IMG/VR virus record: IMGVR_UViG_3300030047_001058
Coordinates: 1-21,812 of that record
DNA length: 21,812 bases
Direction: 5' to 3' (one strand)
Origin: a virus
A program made the translations under genes and the position numbers. The notes under the pieces are model-generated. The model searched no databases and was not told the origin of the DNA. It saw only the letters and a program-made list of their open reading frames with translations. Positions 4,608-13,173 of the stretch are shown here, piece after piece. Position 1 is the first letter of the stretch. Each line of letters starts with the position of its first letter.

Positions 4608-6287
4608 ATGAGTAAATATCCTGATAACTATAATCCGATAGTTGAATACTACGACGCAATAGAATCAGGCGCAATTATTACAAGTATTAAAGTTAAGGCA
4701 GTTTATAAAAAATTAGTTAATGACATTAAAAATCCTTTATGGGAATGGGAGTATAACGCAAAGCGTGCAATACACGCAATTGATTTTATAGAAATTTATT
4801 GTAAACATTCTAAGGGTAAATGGGGCGGTAAGCCCATTATTTTAGAGTTATGGCAAAAAGCTTTTCTTGCGGCTATCTTTGGAATAATTCATAAAATAGA
4901 TTTAACAAGAAAGTTTCGCGAAGTCTTCTTGATGGTTGCGAGAAAAAATGGTAAGTCCGTTATCGGTTCAGGCATTGCCTTATATTTGCTTTTTGCAGAT
5001 GGTGAACCCGGAGCGGAAATTTATTCACTAGCGACAAAACGTGATCAGGCCAAAATCGTTTGGGATGAATCCAAGCGGATGATAATGAAGTCCCCAGCAT
5101 TGAATAAACGACTAAAAAGATTAGTCGGTGAAATTCAATATCCAAAAGGTGATGGTAGTTTTAAACCGCTTTGTTCCGATTCGAATTCATTAGACGGATT
5201 AAATGTCCATGGTGCAATCATCGATGAATTGCATGAAATCAAAGACAAGAATTTATATGATGTTGTTGTTGATGGCACGAGCGCCAGAGAACAGCCACTT
5301 GTTTTAATTATTACGACGGCTGGTACTACAAGAGAAAACATTTTTGACCTTAAATATGATGAAGCGACAAACGTTATATTTGAAATTGATGGTTACAAAG
5401 ATGAAAGATTTTTCCCTATAGTTTATGAGTTAGATAAACGGGAAGAATGGACTAATGAAAAAACTTGGATAAAAGCAAATCCTAACCTTGGCGTTTCAAA
5501 AAGTTTAGACCAGTTACAAAACAAAGTTCATAAAGCAAAAGCAAATCCGCTATTGGTTAAAAATCTTTTAACCAAAGATTTTAATGTTAGAGAAACTACG
5601 TCAGAGGCGTGGTTGACATTTGAACAGGTTAACAATGAAGCAAAGTTTGATATTTCTGAATTAAAACCTACCTATGGTATTGGTGGAACTGATTTATCAA
5701 AGACAACTGATTTATGTTCAGCTTGTATGTTGTTTAAAGTTCCAAATGACGAAACTGTTTACGTTGAACAAATGTACTGGTTGCCTGAAGAACTACTAGC
5801 AAAAAGAGTTAAAGAAGATAATATACCTTATGATATTTGGCATGAGCAAGGGTTGTTAAGAATTTGCCAAGGCAATAGCATAAACCCACATGACGTTACT
5901 GAGTGGTACATCGAGTTGATGGAGCAAAAAGGGATTTACCTATTTAAAGACGGTTACGATCCATGGTGCGCTAAATATTGGGTTGAAGATATGACAGGTT
6001 ACTTCGGCGATGTAATGACGCCCGTCATCCAAGGTAAAAAAACATTATCAAATCCGATGAGGCTATTAGGCGCACATTTGGATTCCAAACTTATTAATTA
6101 TAATAACAATCCAATTACTAAATGGTGCTTGACAAATACCAGTATTGATATTGATAAAAATGATAATATTCAGCCTTGTAAAACCTCAAATTCACGTCGA
6201 CGAATCGATGGAACGGCCGCGATGTTAGACGCCTTTGTTGTTCTTTGCGACAACAAAGATGATTATACAAATTTAATAGCAGGATAG
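4608..6287 (+). CDS. terL: terminase large subunit, HK97-type (Terminase_1)
   Basis: A 559-residue packaging motor and nuclease, the normal length for the family. The ATPase domain has the variant Walker A ARKNGKS (111-117), Walker B GAIIDELHE with D206/E207, and the coupling motif TTAGT (236-240). The C-terminal RNase H-like nuclease has its acidic residues in GTDLSKTTD (D362), YDPW (D451) and MLDAF (D541), all present, so both activities should be intact. It pumps DNA into the prohead through the portal and cuts the concatemer. No good ribosome site is seen before ATG 4608, so it may rely on coupling to terS. It ends one base before the portal start. Confidence 0.95.
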   Translation: MSKYPDNYNPIVEYYDAIESGAIITSIKVKAVYKKLVNDIKNPLWEWEYNAKRAIHAIDFIEIYCKHSKGKWGGKPIILELWQKAFLAAIFGIIHKIDLTRKFREVFLMVARKNGKSVIGSGIALYLLFADGEPGAEIYSLATKRDQAKIVWDESKRMIMKSPALNKRLKRLVGEIQYPKGDGSFKPLCSDSNSLDGLNVHGAIIDELHEIKDKNLYDVVVDGTSAREQPLVLIITTAGTTRENIFDLKYDEATNVIFEIDGYKDERFFPIVYELDKREEWTNEKTWIKANPNLGVSKSLDQLQNKVHKAKANPLLVKNLLTKDFNVRETTSEAWLTFEQVNNEAKFDISELKPTYGIGGTDLSKTTDLCSACMLFKVPNDETVYVEQMYWLPEELLAKRVKEDNIPYDIWHEQGLLRICQGNSINPHDVTEWYIELMEQKGIYLFKDGYDPWCAKYWVEDMTGYFGDVMTPVIQGKKTLSNPMRLLGAHLDSKLINYNNNPITKWCLTNTSIDIDKNDNIQPCKTSNSRRRIDGTAAMLDAFVVLCDNKDDYTNLIAG

Positions 6288-6288
6288 A

Positions 6289-7554
6289 ATGAGTTTAAAA
6301 GCAGAAATTAGAAGTTTATTTGGAAATATGTTTGGTAACAAACCCGTAAGCATTCAGGGTTCAACTGATTTCAAATTACTCAACGATTTTATCCCATATT
6401 TTTATAATTATAGTGGTAATTTATATGATAGTGCGGTTGTCCGTAGTTGTATTCATACGGTTGCAAGCCACGCGGCAAAATTAAAGCCAAAACATTTTTA
6501 TAGAAAAAATAAAATAACGGGCGCGGATTCTTTCGATAGACTTTTGAGCTTGCGTCCTAACGAATATATGAACACTTACGATTTTATTTATAAGACTGTA
6601 AGTCAATTGTATTCAAGCAATAACGCTTTCATCTATATAAGAATTGATGATACTGGTGCTATATCAGGGCTTTATCCTATCAACTATAATCAAATAAAAT
6701 TGATTGATGTTGATGGCGAAATGTTTGCACAGTTTTTATTTAGAACTGGTATACAAGTCTGTATTCCTTATTCTCAGTTAATACATATAAGACGGCATTA
6801 TAACAATAATGATATGTTTGGTGATGACGCAATGCAACCATTGCAACCGACGTTGGATGTTTTAACTACAATTGACCAAGGTGTTATTAACGCAATAAAA
6901 TCAAGCGCGTTTGTCAGAGGCCTTTTAAAATTTAAAACAATTCAAGCCGATTCGGTTATTAAAAAGACAAAAGATGAATTTGTTACAGATTATTTAAACA
7001 TCAATAACAATAACGGGATTGCGGCACTTGATACCAAGGCGGATTTTATACCGCTTTCACTTGACCCCAAAATGGCAGATGACAAACAAACGGCTTTGTT
7101 CAGAGATAATATTTATCGCTATTTCAATGTATCTGAAAAAATTATCAAATCTGAATATAACGAAGATGATTACAATGCTTTTTATAACTCGGTTATAGAA
7201 CCGATTGCAATACAATTTAGCCTTGAATTTACCTCAAAAATGTTCACCCCAACAGAAATAAGTTATGGCAATGAGATTCAATTTAGTGCCGATAGAATGA
7301 TGTTTGCAAATTTACAAACTAAAAAAGATGCAATTAAGGACTTGATGGCATTGGGTATATTCAGCATAAACGAATCAAGAGAAATTTTAGAATTGTCTAA
7401 ACTAGATGAAGATTATGCAGATAAACATATTGTCAGTTTGAATTATGTAGACGCCTCAAAAGCTAATCAATATCAAGGAGTAGGAAACGATGACAAACCA
7501 ACCGACAACAAAGATGACAACTCCAACGGAGATGAGAACAAAAACGATAATTAG
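6289..7554 (+). CDS. portal protein, HK97 family
   Basis: A 421-residue portal subunit. It forms the twelve-fold ring at one capsid vertex through which DNA enters and to which the tail attaches. Typical features are an early VRSCIHTVASHAAKL helix, YDFIYKTVSQLYSSNNAFIYI, the IRRHYNNNDMFGDDAMQPL segment and the stem/wing region that follows. The length fits HK97-type portals. The C-terminus is a hydrophilic Asp/Asn/Lys-rich tail (from about residue 398) whose DNA is shared, in another frame, with the start of the protease. The one-base gap from terL shows translational coupling. Confidence 0.92.
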   Translation: MSLKAEIRSLFGNMFGNKPVSIQGSTDFKLLNDFIPYFYNYSGNLYDSAVVRSCIHTVASHAAKLKPKHFYRKNKITGADSFDRLLSLRPNEYMNTYDFIYKTVSQLYSSNNAFIYIRIDDTGAISGLYPINYNQIKLIDVDGEMFAQFLFRTGIQVCIPYSQLIHIRRHYNNNDMFGDDAMQPLQPTLDVLTTIDQGVINAIKSSAFVRGLLKFKTIQADSVIKKTKDEFVTDYLNINNNNGIAALDTKADFIPLSLDPKMADDKQTALFRDNIYRYFNVSEKIIKSEYNEDDYNAFYNSVIEPIAIQFSLEFTSKMFTPTEISYGNEIQFSADRMMFANLQTKKDAIKDLMALGIFSINESREILELSKLDEDYADKHIVSLNYVDASKANQYQGVGNDDKPTDNKDDNSNGDENKNDN

Positions 7555-8116
7555 AAATTGTGAACTCCGTGGTACTGCATGCAACGAAGAAAACGGCGAC
7601 ATGATTCTTGAAGGTTATGCGGCCGTCTTTGATAGTCCAACTGTCTTATATGAAATAGATGGGGTTCAGTATAAGGAAACCTTGGAAAGAAACGCTTTCC
7701 AAAATACTGAAATGAAAGATTGTTGTATGAAATACAACCACGATGATAGTGCCTTATTGTTGGCGCGCACTCGTGGGGGTAGTTTAAATGTTTCCATTGA
7801 CGATGTTGGTTTGAAATTCAGGGCAAAATTATTTAATACAACATTTGCGAGAGACATTTACACACTTGTAAAAGAAGGCGGATTGGATAAGTGTTCTTTT
7901 GCTTTTACGATAAAAGATGATTCGTACGATAAAAAATCTCGTACAAGAACTATAAAACAAATAAAGGAACTATACGACGTTTCGGTTGTTGATATCCCAG
8001 CATATGACGATACGAGCGTGGTTGCTAGAAGTTACTTTGAACTGGTGAGGGAAAAGGAACATGCTCTGGTGAGAGAAAAACTAGCTAAACAATTATTAGT
8101 TCGTACTTATTTATAA
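7490..8116 (+). CDS. prohead maturation protease, HK97 (U35/S78) family
   Basis: A 208-residue serine protease that cleaves the scaffold-like delta domain of the capsid protein and then itself during head maturation. The start at ATG 7490 follows AGGAGTAGG (7476-7484) and makes a 65-base overlap with the portal gene. The first 20 residues are low-complexity Thr-rich. Family hallmarks are ILEGYAAVFDSP (39-50), the catalytic His in MKYNHDDS (H84), the catalytic Ser in GLDKCSFAFT (S136) and DVSVVDIPAYDDT (163-175). The C-terminus (VREKEHALVREKLAKQ) is a likely helical, self-cleaved tail. Directly before the capsid gene, as expected. Confidence 0.92.
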   Translation: MTNQPTTKMTTPTEMRTKTIIRNCELRGTACNEENGDMILEGYAAVFDSPTVLYEIDGVQYKETLERNAFQNTEMKDCCMKYNHDDSALLLARTRGGSLNVSIDDVGLKFRAKLFNTTFARDIYTLVKEGGLDKCSFAFTIKDDSYDKKSRTRTIKQIKELYDVSVVDIPAYDDTSVVARSYFELVREKEHALVREKLAKQLLVRTYL

Positions 8117-8130
8117 AGGCTGATGCCTTT
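8115..8130 (+). other. small hairpin at the protease/capsid junction
   Basis: AAAGGC (8115-8120) and GCCTTT (8125-8130) flank a TGAT loop, starting within the protease stop codon. With only a TG after the stem this is a weak terminator at best. It may be a processing or stability hairpin that lets the capsid gene be expressed more than the protease. Confidence 0.3.
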
Positions 8131-8192
8131 TGTTATGGTGCCTTTAGGGGTGCTACTTGTTATGTAAAAAATTTAAGAAAAGGAAAACAAAA

Positions 8193-9365
8193 ATGTTTAA
8201 AACAGCAAAAGAAATTGAAGAAAGAAAAATTGAATTAAGAGGCCTTATCAAGACCGAAGGTTGCGATTTAGATGCAATCGAAAAAGAATTAGAAGGGCTT
8301 GAAACCGAAAAAAGAGCTATCGAAAAACGCCAAGAAATCATTAAAAAATTAGGTAATGGAACTATAGTCGGTAACGAAATTTCAAAACCTGAATTTCAAG
8401 GTGAATCAAGAGGAGCGAAAACTTTTGAACCTGAAACGATGGAAAAAGAAGATTTGTATGCAAGTGCAGAATATAGAAGTGCATTTCTTAAAAAATTGCA
8501 AGGTGCAGAGCTTAACGAAGTTGAGAAAAGAGCGATTACAACCATAAATAATTCCGCAGTAATTCCGACTTTGACATTAAATAAAATTATAGAAAAGTTA
8601 AAACAAATTTCGGTTATTTATCCGTTAGTAACTTGTTTTAACATTCCATCAGCTTTTACTATTCCAGTTGAGGATGTTGTGGGTGATGCTTCATGGATTG
8701 ACGAAGGTGTAGCATCAACAGATAGTGATGATAAAACATCTGAAGTTTCTTTGGTGGCATTCAAACTTATCAAAACTGTTACAATTAGTGTTGAAGCGAA
8801 AGTAATGAGTATAAGTGCTTTTGAGGATTATATTGTAACTCAACTGGGAAATAAAATTAAAATTGCCGTAGATACAGCAATTTTAAAAGGAACCGGCGTA
8901 AAACAAGCTAAAGGTATTTTGACAAGCATTACAGCTATTCAAACGGCGGCAACAACAGGTTTTGACTATGATGATATCGCTGATATTCTAAAATCTATAG
9001 GTTCGCTTTATGCACAGGGTGCGGTTTTTGTAATGTCCAGAACTACGTTGTATGACCAAATCGCAAAAATTAAAGATAGTCAAAAAAGGCCAATCTTTAT
9101 TATGGATGCATCAGACGGTTTCGAGGGCAAAATAATGGGGCGTCCAGTTATTTGTTATGACGCAATGACTGATGATACTATTATTTTCGGGAATTTTACC
9201 TACTATTTCTTTAATTGGGTTAAGGCTTTTGAAATAAGCAAAGATGATTCAGTAGAATTTAGAAGTGGTTCAACTGTTTACAGAGCATTAGGACTTGCAG
9301 ACGGTAAGGTTGCATTGACTGAGGCTTTTGTAGTTCAAAAATTAAAAACTGCAACTGGTTCGTAA
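8193..9365 (+). CDS. major capsid protein, HK97 fold with delta domain
   Basis: A 390-residue capsid subunit. I choose ATG 8193, which has AAAAGGAAAAC just upstream, over the earlier in-frame TTG 8157. Residues 1 to about 50 form a strong coiled coil (IEERKIELRG, KELEGLETEKRAIEKRQ), the delta domain that acts as an internal scaffold and is removed by the neighbouring protease; cleavage is expected before about residue 110. The rest has the HK97 pattern: TLTLNKIIEKLKQISVIYPL, EDVVGDASWIDEG and KIKIAVDTAILKGTG in the A domain, and VFVMSRTTLYDQIAKIKDS and FEGKIMGRPVICYDAM near the end. A terminator-like hairpin follows, consistent with high independent expression. Confidence 0.95.
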   Translation: MFKTAKEIEERKIELRGLIKTEGCDLDAIEKELEGLETEKRAIEKRQEIIKKLGNGTIVGNEISKPEFQGESRGAKTFEPETMEKEDLYASAEYRSAFLKKLQGAELNEVEKRAITTINNSAVIPTLTLNKIIEKLKQISVIYPLVTCFNIPSAFTIPVEDVVGDASWIDEGVASTDSDDKTSEVSLVAFKLIKTVTISVEAKVMSISAFEDYIVTQLGNKIKIAVDTAILKGTGVKQAKGILTSITAIQTAATTGFDYDDIADILKSIGSLYAQGAVFVMSRTTLYDQIAKIKDSQKRPIFIMDASDGFEGKIMGRPVICYDAMTDDTIIFGNFTYYFFNWVKAFEISKDDSVEFRSGSTVYRALGLADGKVALTEAFVVQKLKTATGS

Positions 9366-9389
9366 TAATTAGCATTATCGAATTTTTAA

Positions 9390-9425
9390 AAAGCCCCTAT
9401 CGTGAAAACGTTGGGGGCTTTCATA
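9390..9425 (+). terminator. hairpin terminator after the capsid gene
   Basis: AAAGCCCC (9390-9397) pairs with GGGGCTTT (9414-9421). Past a T-G and A-T pair and one T/T mismatch, the stem continues with CGT/ACG around a GAAA tetraloop (9404-9407). The T-run after it is short (TTTCAT), and a TTTTTAAAAA tract lies before it, so it could work in either direction. It probably ends part of the head transcripts and protects the capsid mRNA 3' end. Confidence 0.7.
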
Positions 9426-9459
9426 AGAACTCATAAGCGCGAGTGAGTAGAGGTTTAAA

Positions 9460-9738
9460 ATGGATTTAGATACAATAAAAAAATATTTAAGAATTGAGCA
9501 TACAAAAGATGATGATTTTTTAACAAATCAAATCGAATCGGCGAAATTCTACATAAAAAATACAACAGGCGTTGAATATACCGATGGCGACTTGACCTAT
9601 GACGACCTAATCATGTATTTTGTGCAACATCGATATGATAACCGTGTAGCCGTTTCAGATAAAGCGGCGGTTGAAATGCCTTATACGATCACAGAATTAA
9701 TGCAACATATAGCATTGAGAGGTGAATTAAGTGAATAG
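9460..9738 (+). CDS. head-tail connector, gp6-like
   Basis: A 92-residue all-helical protein of the HK97 gp6 / DNA-packaging connector family. It begins MDLDTIKKYLRIEHTKDDDF with the family's typical start (short helix, then acidic DDDF), followed by IESAKFYIKNTTG and a long helix around IMYFVQHRYDNR. It binds beneath the portal as a ring and adapts it to the head-closure protein. Length is normal. GAGGTTT before ATG 9460 is the ribosome site. Its last codons overlap the next gene by eight bases. Confidence 0.85.
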   Translation: MDLDTIKKYLRIEHTKDDDFLTNQIESAKFYIKNTTGVEYTDGDLTYDDLIMYFVQHRYDNRVAVSDKAAVEMPYTITELMQHIALRGELSE

Positions 9739-10069
9739 AGGCAAGTATAGACATTTAGTTGAAATTTGGCAAGACATTGAAGGTTCAGAAACTGACGAAC
9801 TCGGAAATAAAATTCTTGTGCCAACAAAAGTTGGCGAAACTTTAGCGAGTACAAAAAGTTTAGTTGGTAGTCTCATTGCGGGACGTCCTGCAGGAACAAA
9901 ATTTGAAAAAACAACTTGCAAGTTTTGTTGGCCTTACTTTAATTTCCCTGTTGTTATCGCTGGCGTCCATTATCTTATGTTCCGTGGCAAACGTTTTAAT
10001 ATTGACTATTCTTTGAATGATGAATTTAAAGACGAAGAATTACAAGTATTCTGTAGCGAGATTAATTAA
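9731..10069 (+). CDS. head closure / head-tail joining protein
   Basis: A 112-residue mostly beta protein of the SPP1 gp16 / HK97 gp7-type head-tail joining family. It opens NRGKYRHLVEIWQ, the typical first strand, followed by DELGNKILVPTKVGETLAST and a RFNIDYSLN strand near the end. It binds the connector ring and plugs the portal channel after packaging. It begins at GTG 9731, with AGAGGTG at 9717-9723, and overlaps the previous stop. Two cysteines in TCKFCW are not a family feature I know. Confidence 0.8.
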   Translation: MNRGKYRHLVEIWQDIEGSETDELGNKILVPTKVGETLASTKSLVGSLIAGRPAGTKFEKTTCKFCWPYFNFPVVIAGVHYLMFRGKRFNIDYSLNDEFKDEELQVFCSEIN

Positions 10070-10476
10070 TGAATGACGGTTTTGAGTTTGGAGAATTAAG
10101 TAGCTTTACAAAGGAAGTTTTAGAACTTGGGCAAGAGTTATATCCTAAAGCAACAAAAAAGTTCCTTAAAGACGAAGCTAGAAAAGGCGCAAAGGTAGCT
10201 AAAAACCTAGCTAGGACACAAGTAAACAAGGAAACAGGCAATTATTCAAAAGGTTTTAAAGGTGGTAAAGTTTACAAATATGGTGATGCTGATTGTGCAA
10301 GATTTTATAATAATTCCCCACATGGTCATTTAATCGAAAATGGTCATAAGAATAAAAATGGTAGTTTTACTCTTGGAAAATACGTTTTGCAAAAAGCGGG
10401 TCAACAATTTGAACAAGAATTTAGTGAAGATATAGAAAAATTCGCAGAGGATATTTTAAATAAGGGCTTGAAATGA
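10069..10476 (+). CDS. HK97 gp10-like tail completion / joining protein
   Basis: A 135-residue protein of the HK97 gp10 family. After an N-terminal helix, residues about 30-50 are basic (KKFLKDEARKGAKVAKNLAR) and followed by ETGNYSKGF, HGHLIENGHKNKNG and a C-terminal helix, the usual order for these tail completion proteins. It is expected at the interface of head-closure and tail-terminator rings. It starts at the ATG of a TAATG overlap with the previous gene and ends overlapping the next one. Confidence 0.85.
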   Translation: MNDGFEFGELSSFTKEVLELGQELYPKATKKFLKDEARKGAKVAKNLARTQVNKETGNYSKGFKGGKVYKYGDADCARFYNNSPHGHLIENGHKNKNGSFTLGKYVLQKAGQQFEQEFSEDIEKFAEDILNKGLK

Positions 10477-11042
10477 TTTACGAAACCGACATAATTAAGG
10501 GTTTAACTGAGCGTATTACGAAGTTTTTTCCAGAAATAAAAATCGAAAATCAGGACATAAAGAACATTACAAATGTTCGCCCTTGTTTTTTTGTCAGAAA
10601 TATTATGACGGTTGATAATCAAACGGCTGCGGATTATGAATTAAATAATTACAGTTTTGAAATTATCTATTTCTCAACATATACAAACAAAGGCTATTTA
10701 GAATTATTGCAAACAAAAAAAACTTTAAAAGCGATTTTAAAAAAGCCGTTAAAAATAATTAAGAATTGGGTAGATGTTAACGCAAATAATTTCACAAAGA
10801 CATCATTTGTAGAAATAAATTCATTATCTACAAATTTAAATGAAGATGACTATGTTTTAAACGCTGTTTTAAATATAAATATCGAGCAAGGAATAGACTA
10901 TGCGGATTTAGGCGCAGATGTTGATGCTTTATTAGATAGCGATAATATAACAGATGATGCAAACTTTAACAGAGAATTACTTGAAGAAATTAACGCAAAT
11001 TTGACCGTCCAAGGTCAACCAATAGAATCGTTTACAGAATAA
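10473..11042 (+). CDS. tail terminator-like protein (DUF6838-type)
   Basis: A 189-residue protein immediately before the sheath gene. Residues 1-130 follow the pattern of tail-terminator proteins of PBSX-like phages: ETDIIKGLTERITKFFPEIKI, then VRPCFFVRNIM, an EIIYFST strand and VLNAVLNINIEQ. Such proteins cap the tail tube and sheath and join them to the head. The acidic C-terminal extension (from about residue 145, ADLGADVDALLDSDN) is not part of the core fold and reads as flexible. It overlaps the previous stop by four bases. Assignment rests on position and general strand pattern, more than on catalytic motifs. Confidence 0.65.
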   Translation: MIYETDIIKGLTERITKFFPEIKIENQDIKNITNVRPCFFVRNIMTVDNQTAADYELNNYSFEIIYFSTYTNKGYLELLQTKKTLKAILKKPLKIIKNWVDVNANNFTKTSFVEINSLSTNLNEDDYVLNAVLNINIEQGIDYADLGADVDALLDSDNITDDANFNRELLEEINANLTVQGQPIESFTE

Positions 11043-11056
11043 GAAAGGTTAAATAG

Positions 11057-12106
11057 ATGACTACGACAAAAACTTTAGACCAAATTATGGCACCGATTAC
11101 AGTTGCTTTTCAACAATTAGCAACACAATTAATTACGATCGGTTCAAAAGGTACTGTTCTTTATGCAACAAAAGATACAACATTAACAACTGATTTTGCA
11201 GTTCAAACTTTTAATAGTGCATTAAGTTTAAGTATTACGAATGCTACTGTTAAATCAAATGTCCAACAAATGTTTAATAAAGGCACGTCAAAAGTAATTT
11301 TATTCAGCTATAAAACAGATTTAGACAGTGTTTCTACACAACTGGATAAATTAGGTTTTAACTATTTAGTTTCGGATGATGCAGCTTCACAAACCACGGT
11401 CGAACTTTATGCAAAAGAAAAAGGTGCATTCGCAGTCGTATTCGATATCGCGGCTGACAATATGGATATTATTAATTGTACAAACCCGACAGTTACACCT
11501 TCAGGCGGAACTACAATACCAATGGTACAATATCTTCCAATTGTAGCTGGAGCGTTAGCAGGTGTGCCTTATGACAAATCCGCGTCAAGCGTAATTTTTA
11601 CAGATTTAGATAGTGTTGAAATGCCTGAAGAAATGCATGATGGCGAATTCCTTCTTTATAATGAAGATGACGGCGTAAGAGTCGCAAGTTCAATAAACAG
11701 TCTTGTAACTTTGAGCGAAAACATCACAGCAGATATGCAAAGTATTTGTATTGTTGAGGGTATGAAAAGGCTTGAATCTGACGTTAAATACGCTTTCAGA
11801 ACCCAATATAAAGGCCACTATAAAAATGATTATGATAATCAAAAATTGTTTTTTGCAGCGTTAAATTATGGCTATTTAACAACACTTGTAAATTTACGAA
11901 TAATTGACCCGGATTACGCGAATACGGCTGGTGTTGATGTTGATACACAAAGGCTTGCATGGCTAGCAGATGGTAAAGCTGAGGCGGAAACTTGGACGGA
12001 TGCACAAGTTAAAAACTATGCGTATAAAAATATTATTTTCCCATTGATTGATGCCAAATTCTTAGACGCAATCGAGGGAATGCAAATGAGGGTAAATATG
12101 TATTGA
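11057..12106 (+). CDS. tail sheath protein, XkdK-like
   Basis: A 349-residue contractile sheath subunit, of the short class seen in PBSX-type tails. It has an alternating alpha/beta middle domain (SKVILFSYKTDLDSVSTQL, FAVVFDIAADNMD), the conserved LPIVAGALAGVPYDKSASS segment, and the C-terminal KNIIFPLIDAKFLDAIEGMQ region that makes the strands and arms linking neighbouring subunits. Contraction of this sheath drives the inner tube through the host envelope, so the phage is a myovirus-type. GAAAGGTT precedes ATG 11057. It ends in tandem TGA TGA codons. Confidence 0.9.
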   Translation: MTTTKTLDQIMAPITVAFQQLATQLITIGSKGTVLYATKDTTLTTDFAVQTFNSALSLSITNATVKSNVQQMFNKGTSKVILFSYKTDLDSVSTQLDKLGFNYLVSDDAASQTTVELYAKEKGAFAVVFDIAADNMDIINCTNPTVTPSGGTTIPMVQYLPIVAGALAGVPYDKSASSVIFTDLDSVEMPEEMHDGEFLLYNEDDGVRVASSINSLVTLSENITADMQSICIVEGMKRLESDVKYAFRTQYKGHYKNDYDNQKLFFAALNYGYLTTLVNLRIIDPDYANTAGVDVDTQRLAWLADGKAEAETWTDAQVKNYAYKNIIFPLIDAKFLDAIEGMQMRVNMY

Positions 12107-12161
12107 TGACTTTATCAATAAAATCAAAGTAGCTACAAAATAATATAAGGAGCAATTAAAA

Positions 12162-12596
12162 ATGGGCAATACGACAATGTCTGCTGACCAAGTAGTTAGC
12201 GGGACTTATGGAGCTGTGTGGGTTGGTGAAAATAAACTTGCAAACGTTAAAAAATTCAAGGCCGAAAAAAAAGCAATATATGAAGATGTTGATATCTCAG
12301 AACAATTAGGGCATTCAAGAAAACTTGTGGGTTATGAAATAACTGGCACAATGACATTGAGTAAAGTTGACAGTTTCTTTGCAAAATTACTTGATGCTGA
12401 CTGGAACGCAGGGAAAAACCCTGATGTCACGATTATTGCAAGAACGGCAGACCCATCCGCAAACGGTAAAGAAGGTATAAGTTTAACTGGTGTAACTTTT
12501 GATTCTCTCACTCTTCTTGATTTTGAAATCAAAAAACTAGGTGAAGAGGAAATGTCCTTTGCGGCAACCACTTCAAAATACACAGATTTAATATAA
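12162..12596 (+). CDS. tail tube protein, XkdM-like
   Basis: A 144-residue tube subunit of the XkdM family. It begins MGNTTMSADQVVSGTYGAVWV and continues with KKFKAEKKAIYEDVDISEQ, GYEITGTMTLSKVDSFF and a C-terminal strand SFAATTSKYTDLI, matching the beta-barrel tube proteins that stack as hexameric rings inside the sheath. ATAAGGAG lies 8-9 bases before ATG 12162, one of the strongest ribosome sites in the tail module, in line with the high copy number of the protein. Confidence 0.9.
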   Translation: MGNTTMSADQVVSGTYGAVWVGENKLANVKKFKAEKKAIYEDVDISEQLGHSRKLVGYEITGTMTLSKVDSFFAKLLDADWNAGKNPDVTIIARTADPSANGKEGISLTGVTFDSLTLLDFEIKKLGEEEMSFAATTSKYTDLI

Positions 12597-12607
12597 AGGG
12601 ATAAAAA

Positions 12608-12988
12608 ATGACAAAAAAGAAATTAACACTTACATCTATTTTGGGTGATAAAAAAATAATTAGCAAGAAGAAATTAACTTATGAAAGTGAAGAACTTGAC
12701 GCGATTGTTGAACTTGAAAAAGTTAAACCTTCTAAAATCGCAAATATTGTTTCAGAAGCACTTGAACAAAATGAGGAAGATTACACAACTTTTATAAAAT
12801 TGATATACGAGAGTGTTCCGTTACTTAGGTCAAAAGAATTAATTGCAAAATATGAAGTACCTGTACCATACGAAGTGGTAGACAGAATTTTTGACCGCAA
12901 CATAAAAGAAGTTTACGAATTGGGTAATCATATTTTATCTCTTTATGGACTAAATCCAGAGGTACAGACAAACATAAAAAAGCTATAA
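12608..12988 (+). CDS. tail assembly chaperone, short form (XkdN-like)
   Basis: A 126-residue acidic, helical protein of the XkdN-like family (MTKKKLTLTSILGDKK, LDAIVELEKVKPSKIANI, VPVPYEVVDRIFD). It is the counterpart of lambda gpG: it coats the tape measure while the tube polymerises. The gene ends in ATA AAA AAG CTA TAA. The heptamer A AAA AAG at 12976-12982 is in the correct frame for a -1 slip, which would bypass the stop and produce the long form of 188 residues. Confidence 0.88.
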   Translation: MTKKKLTLTSILGDKKIISKKKLTYESEELDAIVELEKVKPSKIANIVSEALEQNEEDYTTFIKLIYESVPLLRSKELIAKYEVPVPYEVVDRIFDRNIKEVYELGNHILSLYGLNPEVQTNIKKL

Positions 12989-13009
12989 AAGAGGATGGCG
13001 ACCTCTTTT
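12976..13009 (+). promoter_or_regulatory. -1 ribosomal frameshift site with stem-loop
   Basis: Slippery heptamer A AAA AAG at 12976-12982, read in frame as ATA AAA AAG. Four bases later AAAAGAGG (12987-12994) pairs with CCTCTTTT (13002-13009) in an 8-bp stem with loop ATGGCGA. Slippage by one base puts the ribosome into a frame open from 12982 to TAA 13171-13173. The geometry is that of known tail-chaperone and dnaX frameshift signals. Confidence 0.85.
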
Positions 13010-13173
13010 TAATACATTATTACTTACAAAAAGGCTTTTCCGATGAGTTTATTTTGAACTTATCACCTACACAAAAAGCTTTTTATATAGCAAGTGCTGA
13101 ATTAGACATTGAAAAAGAAGACAAAAAATTTGAAATAACTTTACAAGCTCTAGGAGTAAAGACAAATGGGTAA
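12982..13173 (+). CDS. tail assembly chaperone, frameshift extension (T-like domain)
   Basis: The -1 frame adds 63 codons to the upstream chaperone, beginning AIKEDGDLFLIHYYLQKGFS, with the segment LSPTQKAFYIASAELDIEK in the middle and ending GVKTNG. No good independent start exists, so expression by frameshift is the natural reading. The long product corresponds to lambda gpGT, whose T part contacts the tube protein while the G part holds the tape measure. TAA 13171-13173 overlaps the tape measure start at 13166 by eight bases, the usual arrangement. Confidence 0.82.
   Translation, partial: AIKEDGDLFLIHYYLQKGFSDEFILNLSPTQKAFYIASAELDIEKEDKKFEITLQALGVKTNG

Noticed and set aside
12102-12119. 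ATTGAT/ATCAAT hairpin after the sheath gene as a terminator
   Set aside because: Six AT-rich pairs without a T-run; probably has no terminating effect.
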